Source of the DNA: Serinibacter arcticus
Lineage (GTDB): Bacteria; Actinomycetota; Actinomycetes; Actinomycetales; Beutenbergiaceae
Direction of reading: 5' to 3'
DNA length: 64,000 bases
NCBI RefSeq assembly: GCF_003121705.1
Contig: NZ_PYHR01000002.1
Location: 1,240,001-1,304,000 of the forward strand
The position numbers and the translations under genes are program-made. Below are positions 9,208-17,151 of the stretch, one piece after another. How positions within the stretch are numbered: position 1 is the stretch's first letter; each line of letters opens with the position of its first letter. The notes beneath the pieces were generated by a model. It saw nothing but the letters and a program-made list of their open reading frames with translations, was not told where the DNA came from and did no database searches.

Positions 9208-9663
9208 CTACCTGGCGGTGCCGACCGCGTAGGCGGTGATGTGGTCGCCCTCGGGCACCGACACGGAGAGCTGGATGGTGGCGTCCCTCGGCTTGCCGAG
9301 CATCTGGATCGAGACCGGGGTGCCGTTGCACTGCATCTCCTTGGCGGTGGAGCTCTGCCCGTCGATGATCACGCTGACGGCGCCGAGCCCCGTCCCGTCC
9401 CCGCTCAGGCAGGCGGCGTCGACGTGGAATCGCGACTGCGCCGGAAGCAGCTCGGCCTGCCCCTGGGCGACCTCGCCCCCCTGGATCATCACGCGGGTGA
9501 CCTCCAGGTCCTGCGGTCCGGGGATCTCGACGGGCGTGGTTTCCACGGCGGTCGGCTCGGTGCTCGACGACGGGTCCGGCTCGCCGCCGTCGCTGGTGCA
9601 CGCCGCCAGGGGCAGCACGAGGAGCAGCCCGAGGGCGAGGGCGGGACGACGGGGAAGACGCAC
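9208..9663 (-). CDS. Small secreted lipoprotein of unknown function
   Basis: A 151-residue protein with a lipoprotein signal: a basic start, a hydrophobic stretch, and lipobox LPLAAC ending at Cys22, followed by an acidic Ser/Thr/Pro linker (about 23-50). The mature domain has two cysteines (in DAACLSG and MQCNG) that could form a disulfide, and beta-rich alternating sequence. I recognise no family. It stands between the MFS pump and an aminotransferase, both on the same strand but separated by gaps, so it is probably transcribed alone. Expected location is the outer face of the membrane. Confidence 0.75.
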   Translation of the reverse strand: MRLPRRPALALGLLLVLPLAACTSDGGEPDPSSSTEPTAVETTPVEIPGPQDLEVTRVMIQGGEVAQGQAELLPAQSRFHVDAACLSGDGTGLGAVSVIIDGQSSTAKEMQCNGTPVSIQMLGKPRDATIQLSVSVPEGDHITAYAVGTAR

Positions 9664-9745
9664 GGCAGGACCTCCGAGGACGAACGAGTGGCTGCCCCAC
9701 TACTACCACGCGCGCCTGGAACCGCCCGGTCCCCCGGCGCCGACC

Positions 9746-10909
9746 TCAGTCCTGCGGCCACCCCGCGAGCGCCGCGATCCCCGCCTCGATCGTGGCGCGG
9801 GACGCCGCGACGCAGATGCGCACCCAGCCCTCGCCGCTGGCCCCGAACGCCGTCCCGGGCGCGACGGCGACCGCCCGCTCGCGCAGCAGCCGCTGGGCCC
9901 AGGCGGCGACGTCGCCGCCGCTGCGCGAGCGCACGTCGATCCACAGGTAGAACGTCCCCTGCGGCTCGAGGTAGCCGATCCCGGCCTCGTCCAGCAGCGC
10001 GCACGCGAGGGCGAGGTTGGCGGCGTAGTGCGCCCGCGCCGTCGCGACGCCGTCCTGCGGACCGGTGATCGCGGCCAGCGCCGCGCGCTGGTCGGGGGGC
10101 GCGACACAGCTGATCATCGCCTCCTGGAGCGCGTTGATCGGCTCGCTCCAGCCCGACGGCGTGACGAGGTAGCCGACCCGCGCGCCGGTGAGGGCGTACG
10201 TCTTGGAGACGGAGTGCACGCTGAGCACGCGACCCTCCGCGCCGGGCAGCGACGCGATCGGCACGTGCGGCGCGCCGAAGGCGAGCTCGCTGTAGACCTC
10301 GTCGCTGATGATCCAGAGGTCGCGCTCGACCGCGAGGTCCACCACCCGCTGCAGCACCTCGTGCCCCAGCACGGTGCCGAGCGGGTTGGACGGCGAGTTG
10401 ACGACGATCGCCCGGGTGCGGGGCGTGACGGCGGCGGCGAGGTCGGCGACCTGCGGCACGAACGCGTGCTCCGGCCGGAGCGGGTAGGGCACGGGGACGG
10501 CCGACTGCGCCAGCGGCGCCATGGTGAAGGTGGTGTAGCCCGGATCGGGCACGAGGATCTCGTCACCGGGGTCGAGGAGCAGCGTCATGGCGAGGTAGAG
10601 CGCCTGCGTCCCGCCGAGCGTCACCCACACCTGGTCACGCTCGACGGCGTGCCCCCGCTGCGCGGCGAGGCGGACGGCGACGGCGTCGCGCAGCTGCGTG
10701 AGGCCCGCGTTCGGTGCGTAGCGCACCTCCCCCGCGGCCCAGGCCGCCCTCGCGGCCTCGACGACGTGCGGCTCGGGCGCGAGGTCGGGCTCCCCCACGA
10801 CGAGCGAGTGGATCGGCACACCGCGCTCGGCGAGCTCGAGCGCGACGTTGAACACGGCACGGGTGCCGGACGGCGGGACGGCGGCGATGTGGGGCGCGAG
10901 CTCGGGCAC
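9746..10909 (-). CDS. PLP-dependent class I/II aminotransferase
   Basis: Fold-type I aminotransferase of 387 residues. The PLP lysine is K236 in SVSKTYALTGARVGY, and the usual partners are N175 (NSPSNPLG), D203 and Y206 (ISDEVYSE), and an arginine in EGWVRICVA near the C-terminus that should bind the substrate carboxylate. The sequence is of the aspartate/aromatic aminotransferase I-alpha/gamma group, but the amino donor and acceptor cannot be assigned. It is followed on the same strand, after a gap, by the lipoprotein gene, and preceded by the VOC gene 62 bases away. Confidence 0.88.
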   Translation of the reverse strand: MPELAPHIAAVPPSGTRAVFNVALELAERGVPIHSLVVGEPDLAPEPHVVEAARAAWAAGEVRYAPNAGLTQLRDAVAVRLAAQRGHAVERDQVWVTLGGTQALYLAMTLLLDPGDEILVPDPGYTTFTMAPLAQSAVPVPYPLRPEHAFVPQVADLAAAVTPRTRAIVVNSPSNPLGTVLGHEVLQRVVDLAVERDLWIISDEVYSELAFGAPHVPIASLPGAEGRVLSVHSVSKTYALTGARVGYLVTPSGWSEPINALQEAMISCVAPPDQRAALAAITGPQDGVATARAHYAANLALACALLDEAGIGYLEPQGTFYLWIDVRSRSGGDVAAWAQRLLRERAVAVAPGTAFGASGEGWVRICVAASRATIEAGIAALAGWPQD

Positions 10910-10971
10910 GTCGTGAGCCTAGGACGCGGACACCGCGGTGTGGTCCGCCGGCCTCAGCCGGTGGGCCGGCC

Positions 10972-11355
10972 TCAGCCGGTCGGCTGGCAGAACCGCAGCC
11001 CGTTCCCGAACGGGTCGATGAGGTCCATCGTCGGACCGCCCGGCGCGTCGGGGTCGATGCCGGGCCGGAGCGACGGGTGGCCGCGGTGGTGCAGCTCGGC
11101 GTGGAGCGCGTGCACGTCGGAGACGGGGAACCACACCGACGATCCCGGGGTGCTGTCGCCGTGGTGCTCGCTCAGGTCCAGCAGCGCGCTGTCGCGCCGG
11201 ACGCGACGGTAGAGCGGCAGCCCCGGCTCGAACCGGTGCTCGAAGACGACCTCGAACCGCAGGTAGTCGAGGTAGAACGCCCGGGTGAGGGCGTCGTCGA
11301 AGACGCGGAGCACCGGGATCGGGGCACCGATGGTGGCGGGCGGGGGCGTGACCAT
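10972..11355 (-). CDS. VOC-superfamily (glyoxalase/bleomycin-resistance-like) protein
   Basis: A 127-residue single-chain protein with the paired beta-alpha-beta-beta-beta pattern of the vicinal oxygen chelate fold: IPVLRVFDDALTRAFYLDYL opening, the middle strand SSVWFPVSDVHALHAEL, and the closing MDLIDPFGNGLRFC. This matches the glyoxalase or bleomycin-binding subgroup, which is usually dimeric and either binds a metal or sequesters a drug. No metal site can be assigned with certainty. Start at ATG 11355 lacks a strong ribosome site. Function in the cell is unknown. Confidence 0.8.
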   Translation of the reverse strand: MVTPPPATIGAPIPVLRVFDDALTRAFYLDYLRFEVVFEHRFEPGLPLYRRVRRDSALLDLSEHHGDSTPGSSVWFPVSDVHALHAELHHRGHPSLRPGIDPDAPGGPTMDLIDPFGNGLRFCQPTG

Positions 11356-11443
11356 CCCCCGATCGTGGCCCAGGTCGGACGCCCGGTCCAGGGACGGAGG
11401 GCGTTCTCATCTGCGTCTCATCCGCGCCACCTAGCGTGGCGAC

Positions 11444-12349
11444 GTGACCGACGACGCCCCGTCCCTCGCCCGCGACGCACCCGGCTCGACCGACGCGCCC
11501 GACGCGTCCGACGCGTCCGACGCGACCGGGGCGCCCGATCCGGAGGAGCGGACGGAGGTCACCGACCCCGGGCACCGGCCGCTGCCGCTCGTCCGGATCG
11601 CCACGGTCCTGTCGGCGATCGGCGTCGTCATCGTCGTGATCGCGCTCGTCACGCTCACGGCCCACCAGCGCACCGAGGGCCGGCTCTCGCAGGACCTCCA
11701 CACGGTGTTCTGGTACTTCGACGTCGGGCGCGAGCACAACGTCGCCACCTGGTACGCGACGGGTCTCTGGCTGCTCGTCGCCGCGGTGGCCGTCGCGATC
11801 GCCCTGTCGCGCCCACCGCGACGCCGGTCGTGGTGGGTGGTCGCCACGGTCGCGACGGTGGCCTCGGTGGACGAGGCCCTCGAGCTCCACGAACGGCTCG
11901 ACGGGCCCGCTCAGCGCGTCGCCGCCCTGCTGCCGTTCGACCTCTGGTTCACGTGGGTGCTGATCGGACTCCCGATCGCGCTCGTCGTCGGAGCCGTCCT
12001 GCTCCGCACGATCCTCGCGCTGCCGATCGCGAGCCGCATCGGCATCCTCGTGGCCGGGACTCTCTTCGTTCTCGGGGCCGTCGGCGTCGAGACGCTCAAC
12101 GGCCGGACGCTCGCGCGGGCCGACGGCGTCGTCACGAACACCTACCTCTACGCGACCATGGTCGAGGAGGTCGTCGAGATGACCGCGGTGAGCCTCGCCC
12201 TCGCCTCGCTCCTGGCCCTCGCCCAGCACAGCCGCGCGACAGGGACGCTCCGCCTCGACCCCCGGGTGTCGGGCCGCGGCGGTGCGCCGTCGGCCGCCCG
12301 TCGGCGACCCCCGTCCGGGACGAGGACGCAGCCGGCTGACCGGTCCTGA
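11444..12349 (+). CDS. Membrane protein of unknown function
   Basis: A 301-residue product starting at GTG 11444. It has an acidic, repetitive N-terminus (DAPDASDASDAT), then about six hydrophobic segments between residues 50 and 265, and a basic Arg/Pro-rich C-terminal tail. Charged motifs DEALELHERLDG and MVEEVVEMTAVS sit between the helices. I know no function for this family. It is followed after 24 bases by the MpaB-like gene on the same strand, so the two may be co-transcribed. Confidence 0.7.
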   Translation: MTDDAPSLARDAPGSTDAPDASDASDATGAPDPEERTEVTDPGHRPLPLVRIATVLSAIGVVIVVIALVTLTAHQRTEGRLSQDLHTVFWYFDVGREHNVATWYATGLWLLVAAVAVAIALSRPPRRRSWWVVATVATVASVDEALELHERLDGPAQRVAALLPFDLWFTWVLIGLPIALVVGAVLLRTILALPIASRIGILVAGTLFVLGAVGVETLNGRTLARADGVVTNTYLYATMVEEVVEMTAVSLALASLLALAQHSRATGTLRLDPRVSGRGGAPSAARRRPPSGTRTQPADRS

Positions 12350-12373
12350 CCGCTCGCGTGTTCTGATGGTGAC

Positions 12374-13249
12374 GTGGGTATCACCGCACCGCTGGACCGA
12401 GCACGCGAATCGATCGGCCACGCCCTGTTCACACGGGTCGCGGGCGAGAACGGGTACGCCGCCCGGAGCCGGATCCACGACACCCCCGGGCCGCGGTGGT
12501 TCGAGCCCGACAGCCCCATCCAGCGCGTCCACGGCGACGCCTCGATGTTCGTCGGCGGCCTGCGAGCCCTGCTGCTGCAGTCCCTGCACCCGCTCGCGAT
12601 GGCCGGCGTCGCCGGCCACTCCGGCTACCGCGGCGACCCGTGGGGCCGGCTCGAGCGGACCTCGACCTTCCTGGCGGTGACGACCTTCGGCACCTCCGAG
12701 GACGCCCAGGCCATGATCGACAGGATCCGCGCCGTCCACGAGCGCGTCCGCGGCAAGGCGCCCGACGGCCGCTCCTACCGCGCCTCGGACCCCCACCTGC
12801 TGACGTGGGTCCACATCGCCGAGATCGACTCGTTCCTGCGGGCCCACCAGCGTCACGGCGCCCGGCCCCTCACCGAGGCCGAGTCCGACACCTACGTCGC
12901 TCAGACCTCGCGGGTGGCTCGGGCGCTCGGCGCCGAGCACGTCCCGACGTCGACGGCGGAGCTCGTCACCGCGCTGGCGTCCTACCGCTCGGAGCTGGCC
13001 GCGTCCGAGGCTGCGCGCGACACCGCGCACTTCCTGCTGCGCGAGCCCCCGCTCCCCGTGGCCTCGCGCCAGGGCTACCGCCTGGTGGCCGCCGGCGCGA
13101 TCGGGCTGCTGCCCGCCTGGACGAGGAGCGAGCTCGAGGTCGGTGGACCGCGGGGCGACGGTCTGCGGAGGGTGAGCGGCGCCGTCGCGACCCGCACCAT
13201 CCGCTGGGGCCTGGCCTCCGTCGGCAGCCGGGGCCGCCGCCAGCCGTGA
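12374..13249 (+). CDS. Oxygenase MpaB family / DUF2236 protein
   Basis: A 291-residue protein of the DUF2236 family, related to fungal MpaB and latex-clearing Lcp-type haem proteins. The family hallmarks are RVHGDASMFVGGLRALLLQ, SLHPLAMAGVAGHSGY and RTSTFLAVTTFG, followed by the SDPHLLTWVHIAE helix with a histidine that may ligate the cofactor. It starts at GTG 12374, just behind the membrane protein. Members are thought to be haem-binding oxidoreductases, but the natural substrate of bacterial relatives is mostly unknown. Confidence 0.8.
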   Translation: MGITAPLDRARESIGHALFTRVAGENGYAARSRIHDTPGPRWFEPDSPIQRVHGDASMFVGGLRALLLQSLHPLAMAGVAGHSGYRGDPWGRLERTSTFLAVTTFGTSEDAQAMIDRIRAVHERVRGKAPDGRSYRASDPHLLTWVHIAEIDSFLRAHQRHGARPLTEAESDTYVAQTSRVARALGAEHVPTSTAELVTALASYRSELAASEAARDTAHFLLREPPLPVASRQGYRLVAAGAIGLLPAWTRSELEVGGPRGDGLRRVSGAVATRTIRWGLASVGSRGRRQP

Positions 13250-13288
13250 GACCGGCGACGGCGCCCTGACCGTCGGTTCGGGGTCGGT

Positions 13289-13507
13289 TCAGCCGGGCTC
13301 GACCTGCCCGCCCTCGTCCTCCTGACGCTGGACGACCGGGTCCTCGCCCCGCGCGGCGGGGTCGCCGAGCTGGTCGCCGGGCACGCCGCTCGGCTCGGAG
13401 TTCTCACCCTGGCCCGGGCCCTCGCTCTGCCGCTGGCTGAGGCCCTGCGGCTCGACGTCGGTCTCGCGGCGGTCGATCTCGCCGGGCTCGTAGGTCGGTT
13501 CGCTCAT
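13289..13507 (-). CDS. Small hydrophilic acidic protein, unknown function
   Basis: A 72-residue protein starting at ATG 13507, without hydrophobic segments or cysteines and rich in Glu, Gln, Gly and Pro (for example GEIDRRETDVEP). Composition suggests an intrinsically disordered protein. Similar short proteins in actinobacteria are often annotated only as hypothetical. An AGGAG-like GAAGGAGCC sits just upstream of the start on the minus strand, which supports translation. It is convergent with the MpaB-like gene and divergent from the APH-type kinase. Confidence 0.55.
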   Translation of the reverse strand: MSEPTYEPGEIDRRETDVEPQGLSQRQSEGPGQGENSEPSGVPGDQLGDPAARGEDPVVQRQEDEGGQVEPG

Positions 13508-13652
13508 GGTGAGGCTCCTTCGTCGGTCGTTGTCCTTCACTGACTCCCCATCGTGTGTCGACGCCGGACGAAAGGGCAACGATCGCGTGCGGTGTCGGCC
13601 GCGCCCGGTGAATCCAGGTGCCGCCCGGCCGCGACCACGGGAGGATCGCGGG

Positions 13653-14523
13653 ATGATCCCGATCGACGCCGCCCTGGTCGCCCGTCTCATCGCGGAGCAG
13701 CACCCCCGGTGGCGCGACCTCCCCGTCCGCCCGGTCGCGCGGCAGGGCTGGGAACAACCGCACGTTCCGCCTGGGCGAGGAGCTCACCGTCCGGCTGCCG
13801 AGCGCGCAGGGGTACGTCGCCGGCGTCGCGAAGGAGGAGCGCGTGCTGCCGCTGCTCGCCGGGCGTCTCCCGGTGGCCGTGCCCGAGACGGTCGCGGTGG
13901 GTGAACCCGGCGCGGGCTACCCGTTCCCGTGGTCGGTCCGGCGCTGGCTCGACGGCGAGACGGTGGACGGCGCAGGTCCGCTCGACACCACGCGGCTCGC
14001 CCGTGACCTCGGCGCCACCCTTCGGACGCTGCGCTCGCTCCCGACGGCGGACGGGCTGCTCGCCGGAGCGCACTCCTTCTTCCGCGGGTGCCACCCGAGC
14101 GTCTACGGCGACGAGGTGGAGCGGGCTCTCGTGCAGCTGGGCGACGCCGTCGACCAGGCCCGGGCACAGGAGGTCTGGCGACGGGCGACGGCGACGGCCT
14201 GGCCCCACGAGGCGGTGTGGTTCCACGGCGACGTCGCCGTGGGCAACCTGCTCGTGCGAGACGGCGCGCTGTCGGCCCTCATCGACCTCGGCACGTGCGG
14301 GGTGGGCGACCCGGCGTGCGACCTCGTGATGGCCTGGACGTTCTTCGACGACGAGGATCGTGCGACCTTCCGCGACGCCGCCGACGTCGACGAGGCCACC
14401 TGGGAGCGAGGGCGCGGCTGGGCCCTGTGGAAGTCGCTCGTCACGCTCACCGGCGACTCCTCCCCCGACGTCGACGGCGTGCAGGCGCGGGCGCTCGGGG
14501 CGGTGCTCGCCGACCCGCTCTGA
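13653..14523 (+). CDS. Aminoglycoside phosphotransferase (APH) family kinase, frameshifted
   Basis: Small-molecule kinase of the APH/choline kinase fold. Start is ATG 13653 behind GGGAGGATCG. The frame breaks in the N-lobe: the text reads QGWEQP, whereas deleting one A at 13753-13754 gives the family motif QGWDNRTFRLG and restores a 289-residue protein. The catalytic loop HGDVAVGNLL (His-x-Asp...Asn) and the metal-binding IDLGTCGVGDPACD are intact downstream. Many chromosomal members of this family phosphorylate unknown metabolites, so an antibiotic-resistance role should not be assumed. This is the only suspected frameshift here that needs removal, not addition, of a base. Confidence 0.78.
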
Positions 14524-14537
14524 CCCACGGGAATATT

Positions 14538-14553
14538 ACTGAGCGCACTCAGT
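14538..14553. promoter_or_regulatory. Candidate TetR-type operator upstream of SDR operon
   Basis: ACTGAGCGCACTCAGT is a near-perfect 16-base palindrome (14 of 16 positions pair). It resembles the TGAGTG-type half-sites often bound by TetR repressors and lies 60 bases upstream of the SDR gene, whose cluster ends in a TetR gene (16437-17039). Binding by that regulator is inferred. Confidence 0.45.
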
Positions 14554-14612
14554 TGTGATTGAGGTCAGACAGTCGCGCGGGCTCGCCCGCCCCTTCCCCC
14601 AAGGAGTCCCTC

Positions 14613-15329
14613 ATGACCTCACTCGACGGAGCAGTCGTCCTCGTCACCGGCGCGAACGGTGGCATCGGCACCGAGTTCGTCCACCAGGCGCTCGCCCGCG
14701 GGGCGGCGAAGGTCTACGCCACCGCCCGCACCCCGCGCTCGTGGGACGACCCGCGCATCGTGCCCCTCGCGCTCGACGTCACCGACCCCGAGTCGATCCG
14801 GTCCGCCGTCGCGGCCGCGCCCGACGTCACCGTCCTGATCAACAACGCGGGGGCCTCCGTGGCCTCGGCGGGCATCCTCACCCACACCGACGAGGAGATC
14901 CGCCGGAACGTCGAGGTCAACTTCCTCGGGCCGCTGTTCGTGGCGCGGGCGTTCGCCCCGGTGCTGCGGGAGGCGAGCGACGCCGCGCTGATCGACATCC
15001 ACTCGGCCATGGCCTGGTACGCCGTCGGCGGCATCTACAGCGCCACCAAGGCGGCCCTGTGGTCGGCCACCAACTCGCTGCGCCTCGAGCTCGCCCCGGC
15101 GGGCGTCCAGGTCGTCGGCGTCCACGTCGGCTGGGTCGACACGGCGATGGCCGCGCACGCCGACGGCCCGAAGACCGACCCGGCCGACCTCGTCGCCGTC
15201 GTGCTGGACGCGCTCCAGGCCGGCGAGCACGAGGTCCTGGCGGACGAGATCTCCCGCAACCTCAAGGCCTCGCTGAGCGCACCGCTCGAGGCTGTGTACC
15301 CGGAGCTGGCACGGGGTGAGCAGGCGTGA
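14613..15329 (+). CDS. Short-chain dehydrogenase/reductase
   Basis: A 238-residue classical SDR. The cofactor motif is TGANGGIG (12-19), the structural NNAG is at 77-80, and the catalytic residues are S131, Y142 and K146 in YSATK. An acidic residue after the second strand is absent and YATARTPR follows it, which favours NADP(H). ATG 14613 has AAGGAG at 14601-14606. The stop overlaps the next start as GTGA. Substrate is unknown; with the coupled quinone-oxidoreductase-like gene and the TetR gene it resembles a small stress- or xenobiotic-induced reductase unit. Confidence 0.88.
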   Translation: MTSLDGAVVLVTGANGGIGTEFVHQALARGAAKVYATARTPRSWDDPRIVPLALDVTDPESIRSAVAAAPDVTVLINNAGASVASAGILTHTDEEIRRNVEVNFLGPLFVARAFAPVLREASDAALIDIHSAMAWYAVGGIYSATKAALWSATNSLRLELAPAGVQVVGVHVGWVDTAMAAHADGPKTDPADLVAVVLDALQAGEHEVLADEISRNLKASLSAPLEAVYPELARGEQA

Positions 15330-16327
15330 AGGGCTGGCTGATCGACCGGTACGGCACCGCGCCCCGTCTGGCCGAGGTTCCCGAGCCGACGCTCGGCGCG
15401 CACGACGTCCTGGTCGAGGTCCGAGCGGCGGGTGTGAACCAGCTCGACGTGAAGATCGCGGCCGGCGAGTTCAAGCAGCTGCTGCCGTACGACCTTCCCC
15501 TCGTCCTCGGGCACGACGTCGCGGGGGTGGTCGTCGCCGTCGGCGCCGACGCTCGACGGTTCGCGATCGGGGAGACCGTGTTCGCGCGGCCCAGGGACGG
15601 CCGCATCGGCACCTTCGCGGAGCGCATCGCGGTGCACGAGGACGACGTCGCGACGGCGCCCCCGTCGATCGGGGTCGACGTGGCGGCCGGCCTCCCGCTC
15701 GTGGGCCTCACGGCGTGGCAGGCGCTCGTCGAGCGCGGTGCCGTGACCCCGGGCCAGAAGGTGCTGATCCACGGTGGCGCCGGTGGCGTCGGGCAGGTCG
15801 CGATCCAGCTCGCGAAGCACCTCGGGGCGAGGGTCGCGACCACCGTCTCCGCCAAGGACGCCGACCTCGTGCGCGAGCTGGGCGCCGACGTCGTGATCGA
15901 CTACCGCACCGAACGCTTCGAGGAGCTGCTGAGCGACTACGGCCTCGCGCTGGACAGCCTCGGCGGCGAGAACCTCGACAGGACGCTGCGGGTCCTGCGG
16001 CCCGGCGGCCTGGCGATCGGGATCTCCGGCCCGCCGACGCCGGCGTTCGCCCGGTCAGCCGGACTGAACCCCGTGCTGCGCGGCGCGATCACCCTGCTCA
16101 GCCGGAAGGTCAGGCGACGGGCCACGGCCCTCGGCGTGCGCTACGAGTTCCTCTTCATGCACGCCTCCGGCGCCCAGCTCGAGCGGGTCGCCGCACTGGT
16201 CACCGACGGCACCCTGCGGCCGCCGTCCGTGACGCCGTTCGCGTTCGACGAGGCGACGGACGCCCTGACCGCGCTCGCCTCGGGCGCGGTGCGGGGCAAG
16301 GCCGTGCTGGTCCGCCCGGAGGTGTGA
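15326..16327 (+). CDS. NADP-dependent MDR-family (quinone oxidoreductase-like) reductase
   Basis: Medium-chain dehydrogenase/reductase of 333 residues. It has the GroES-like N-domain (LVLGHDVAGVVVAVG), then the cofactor-binding HGGAGGVGQVAIQLAK at about 150-165. The zinc-binding Cys/His set of alcohol dehydrogenases is missing, so it belongs to the zinc-free quinone/enone reductase branch. GTG 15326 overlaps the SDR stop, which implies coupled translation. The reaction is likely NADPH-dependent reduction of quinones or activated alkenes. Substrate is unknown. Confidence 0.88.
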   Translation: MKGWLIDRYGTAPRLAEVPEPTLGAHDVLVEVRAAGVNQLDVKIAAGEFKQLLPYDLPLVLGHDVAGVVVAVGADARRFAIGETVFARPRDGRIGTFAERIAVHEDDVATAPPSIGVDVAAGLPLVGLTAWQALVERGAVTPGQKVLIHGGAGGVGQVAIQLAKHLGARVATTVSAKDADLVRELGADVVIDYRTERFEELLSDYGLALDSLGGENLDRTLRVLRPGGLAIGISGPPTPAFARSAGLNPVLRGAITLLSRKVRRRATALGVRYEFLFMHASGAQLERVAALVTDGTLRPPSVTPFAFDEATDALTALASGAVRGKAVLVRPEV

Positions 16328-16333
16328 CGGCTG

Positions 16334-16373
16334 GTCCGCGGGGCGCGTGGCGCGCGTGGCGCGCGTCGCGGAC
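16334..16373 (+). terminator. GC-rich stem-loop after MDR reductase
   Basis: GTCCGCG (16334-16340) pairs with CGCGGAC (16367-16373) around a loop made of repeated GGCGCGCGT units that can themselves pair. There is no T tract, so termination is only possible, and the downstream TetR gene may still be read from the same transcript. Confidence 0.3.
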
Positions 16374-16436
16374 TCCCCGTCACCGTGGGGCCAAGGAGAA
16401 TGGCCATCAGCCTCGACACCCCCGGAAGGACGCTGG

Positions 16437-17039
16437 ATGACAACGGGAGCACGACCGCTCGGCCGCCGCGAGCGGAACAAGCAGGCCAAGCTCGACCGCA
16501 TCACCGAGGCGGCGGCAGCGCTCTTCGCCCGGCACGGCGTCGACGACGTCACGACCCAGCAGATCGCCGACGCCGCCGACATCGGTGCGGGCACGCTCTT
16601 CCTCTACATCAGGAACAAGGGCGAGCTGCTCCTCCTGGTGCAGAACGCCCACTACGCCGAGGCGCTGGCGGAGGGCGAGCGCGCCGCCACGGCGGTGGAG
16701 GGCACGCTGGACGCGATCGTGGCGCTGCTGCGTCCCGTCGTGGCGTGCAACCGCGCCCAGGTGGACAACGGGCGCACGTACCTGCGCGAGATGGTCTTCG
16801 GCGATCCGGCCGAGCCGCAGCACGCCCGGGCCCTGAGCATCGTCGCCCAGACGCAGGAGGCGGTCGCCGGCCTCCTCGCCCGGACCTCGTCGGTCGGCGC
16901 CACCGAGGCCGCGGCGCTGGCGCAGGTCGTCTCGGCCGTGATGTTCGTCGAGATGGCGAGCAGCCCGGAGCCCGACGTCGACGTCGTCACCGACCGCGTC
17001 CGTCGTCAGATCGGGGTCGTGCTGGGGCTGCGGGGGTAG
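16437..17039 (+). CDS. TetR/AcrR family transcriptional regulator
   Basis: A 200-residue repressor. The N-terminal helix-turn-helix is at about 39-58 (TTQQIADAADIGAGTLFLYI), and the C-terminal domain is all-helical and ligand-binding, with no recognisable subfamily. The ATG at 16437 is behind GGAAGGA (16423-16429). The open frame extends upstream to 16347 but lacks family-like residues there. It probably controls the SDR/MDR pair in front of it, through the palindrome at 14538-14553. The inducer is unknown. Confidence 0.85.
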   Translation: MTTGARPLGRRERNKQAKLDRITEAAAALFARHGVDDVTTQQIADAADIGAGTLFLYIRNKGELLLLVQNAHYAEALAEGERAATAVEGTLDAIVALLRPVVACNRAQVDNGRTYLREMVFGDPAEPQHARALSIVAQTQEAVAGLLARTSSVGATEAAALAQVVSAVMFVEMASSPEPDVDVVTDRVRRQIGVVLGLRG

Positions 17040-17094
17040 GGCTGGACCGCTGTCGTCGCGACGGCGGCCGGCGCCATCCACAGCCGAAAACTCG

Positions 17095-17151
17095 TATCCA
17101 CAGATTGCGCCATACCTCTTCCTCTCGACTCCGCAGGCGTAAACTGGACGC
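17095..17151 (+). promoter_or_regulatory. Leader and likely leaderless promoter of DUF222-HNH gene 1
   Basis: TATCCACAGATTGCGCCA (17095-17112), then TAAACT (17140-17145) six bases before the ATG. A -10 at this distance predicts transcription starting at the A of the ATG, that is, a leaderless mRNA. The same elements, with the same spacing to the ATG, precede the second HNH gene near 61.6 kb. TATCCACAG also resembles a DnaA box (8 of 9). Confidence 0.55.
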
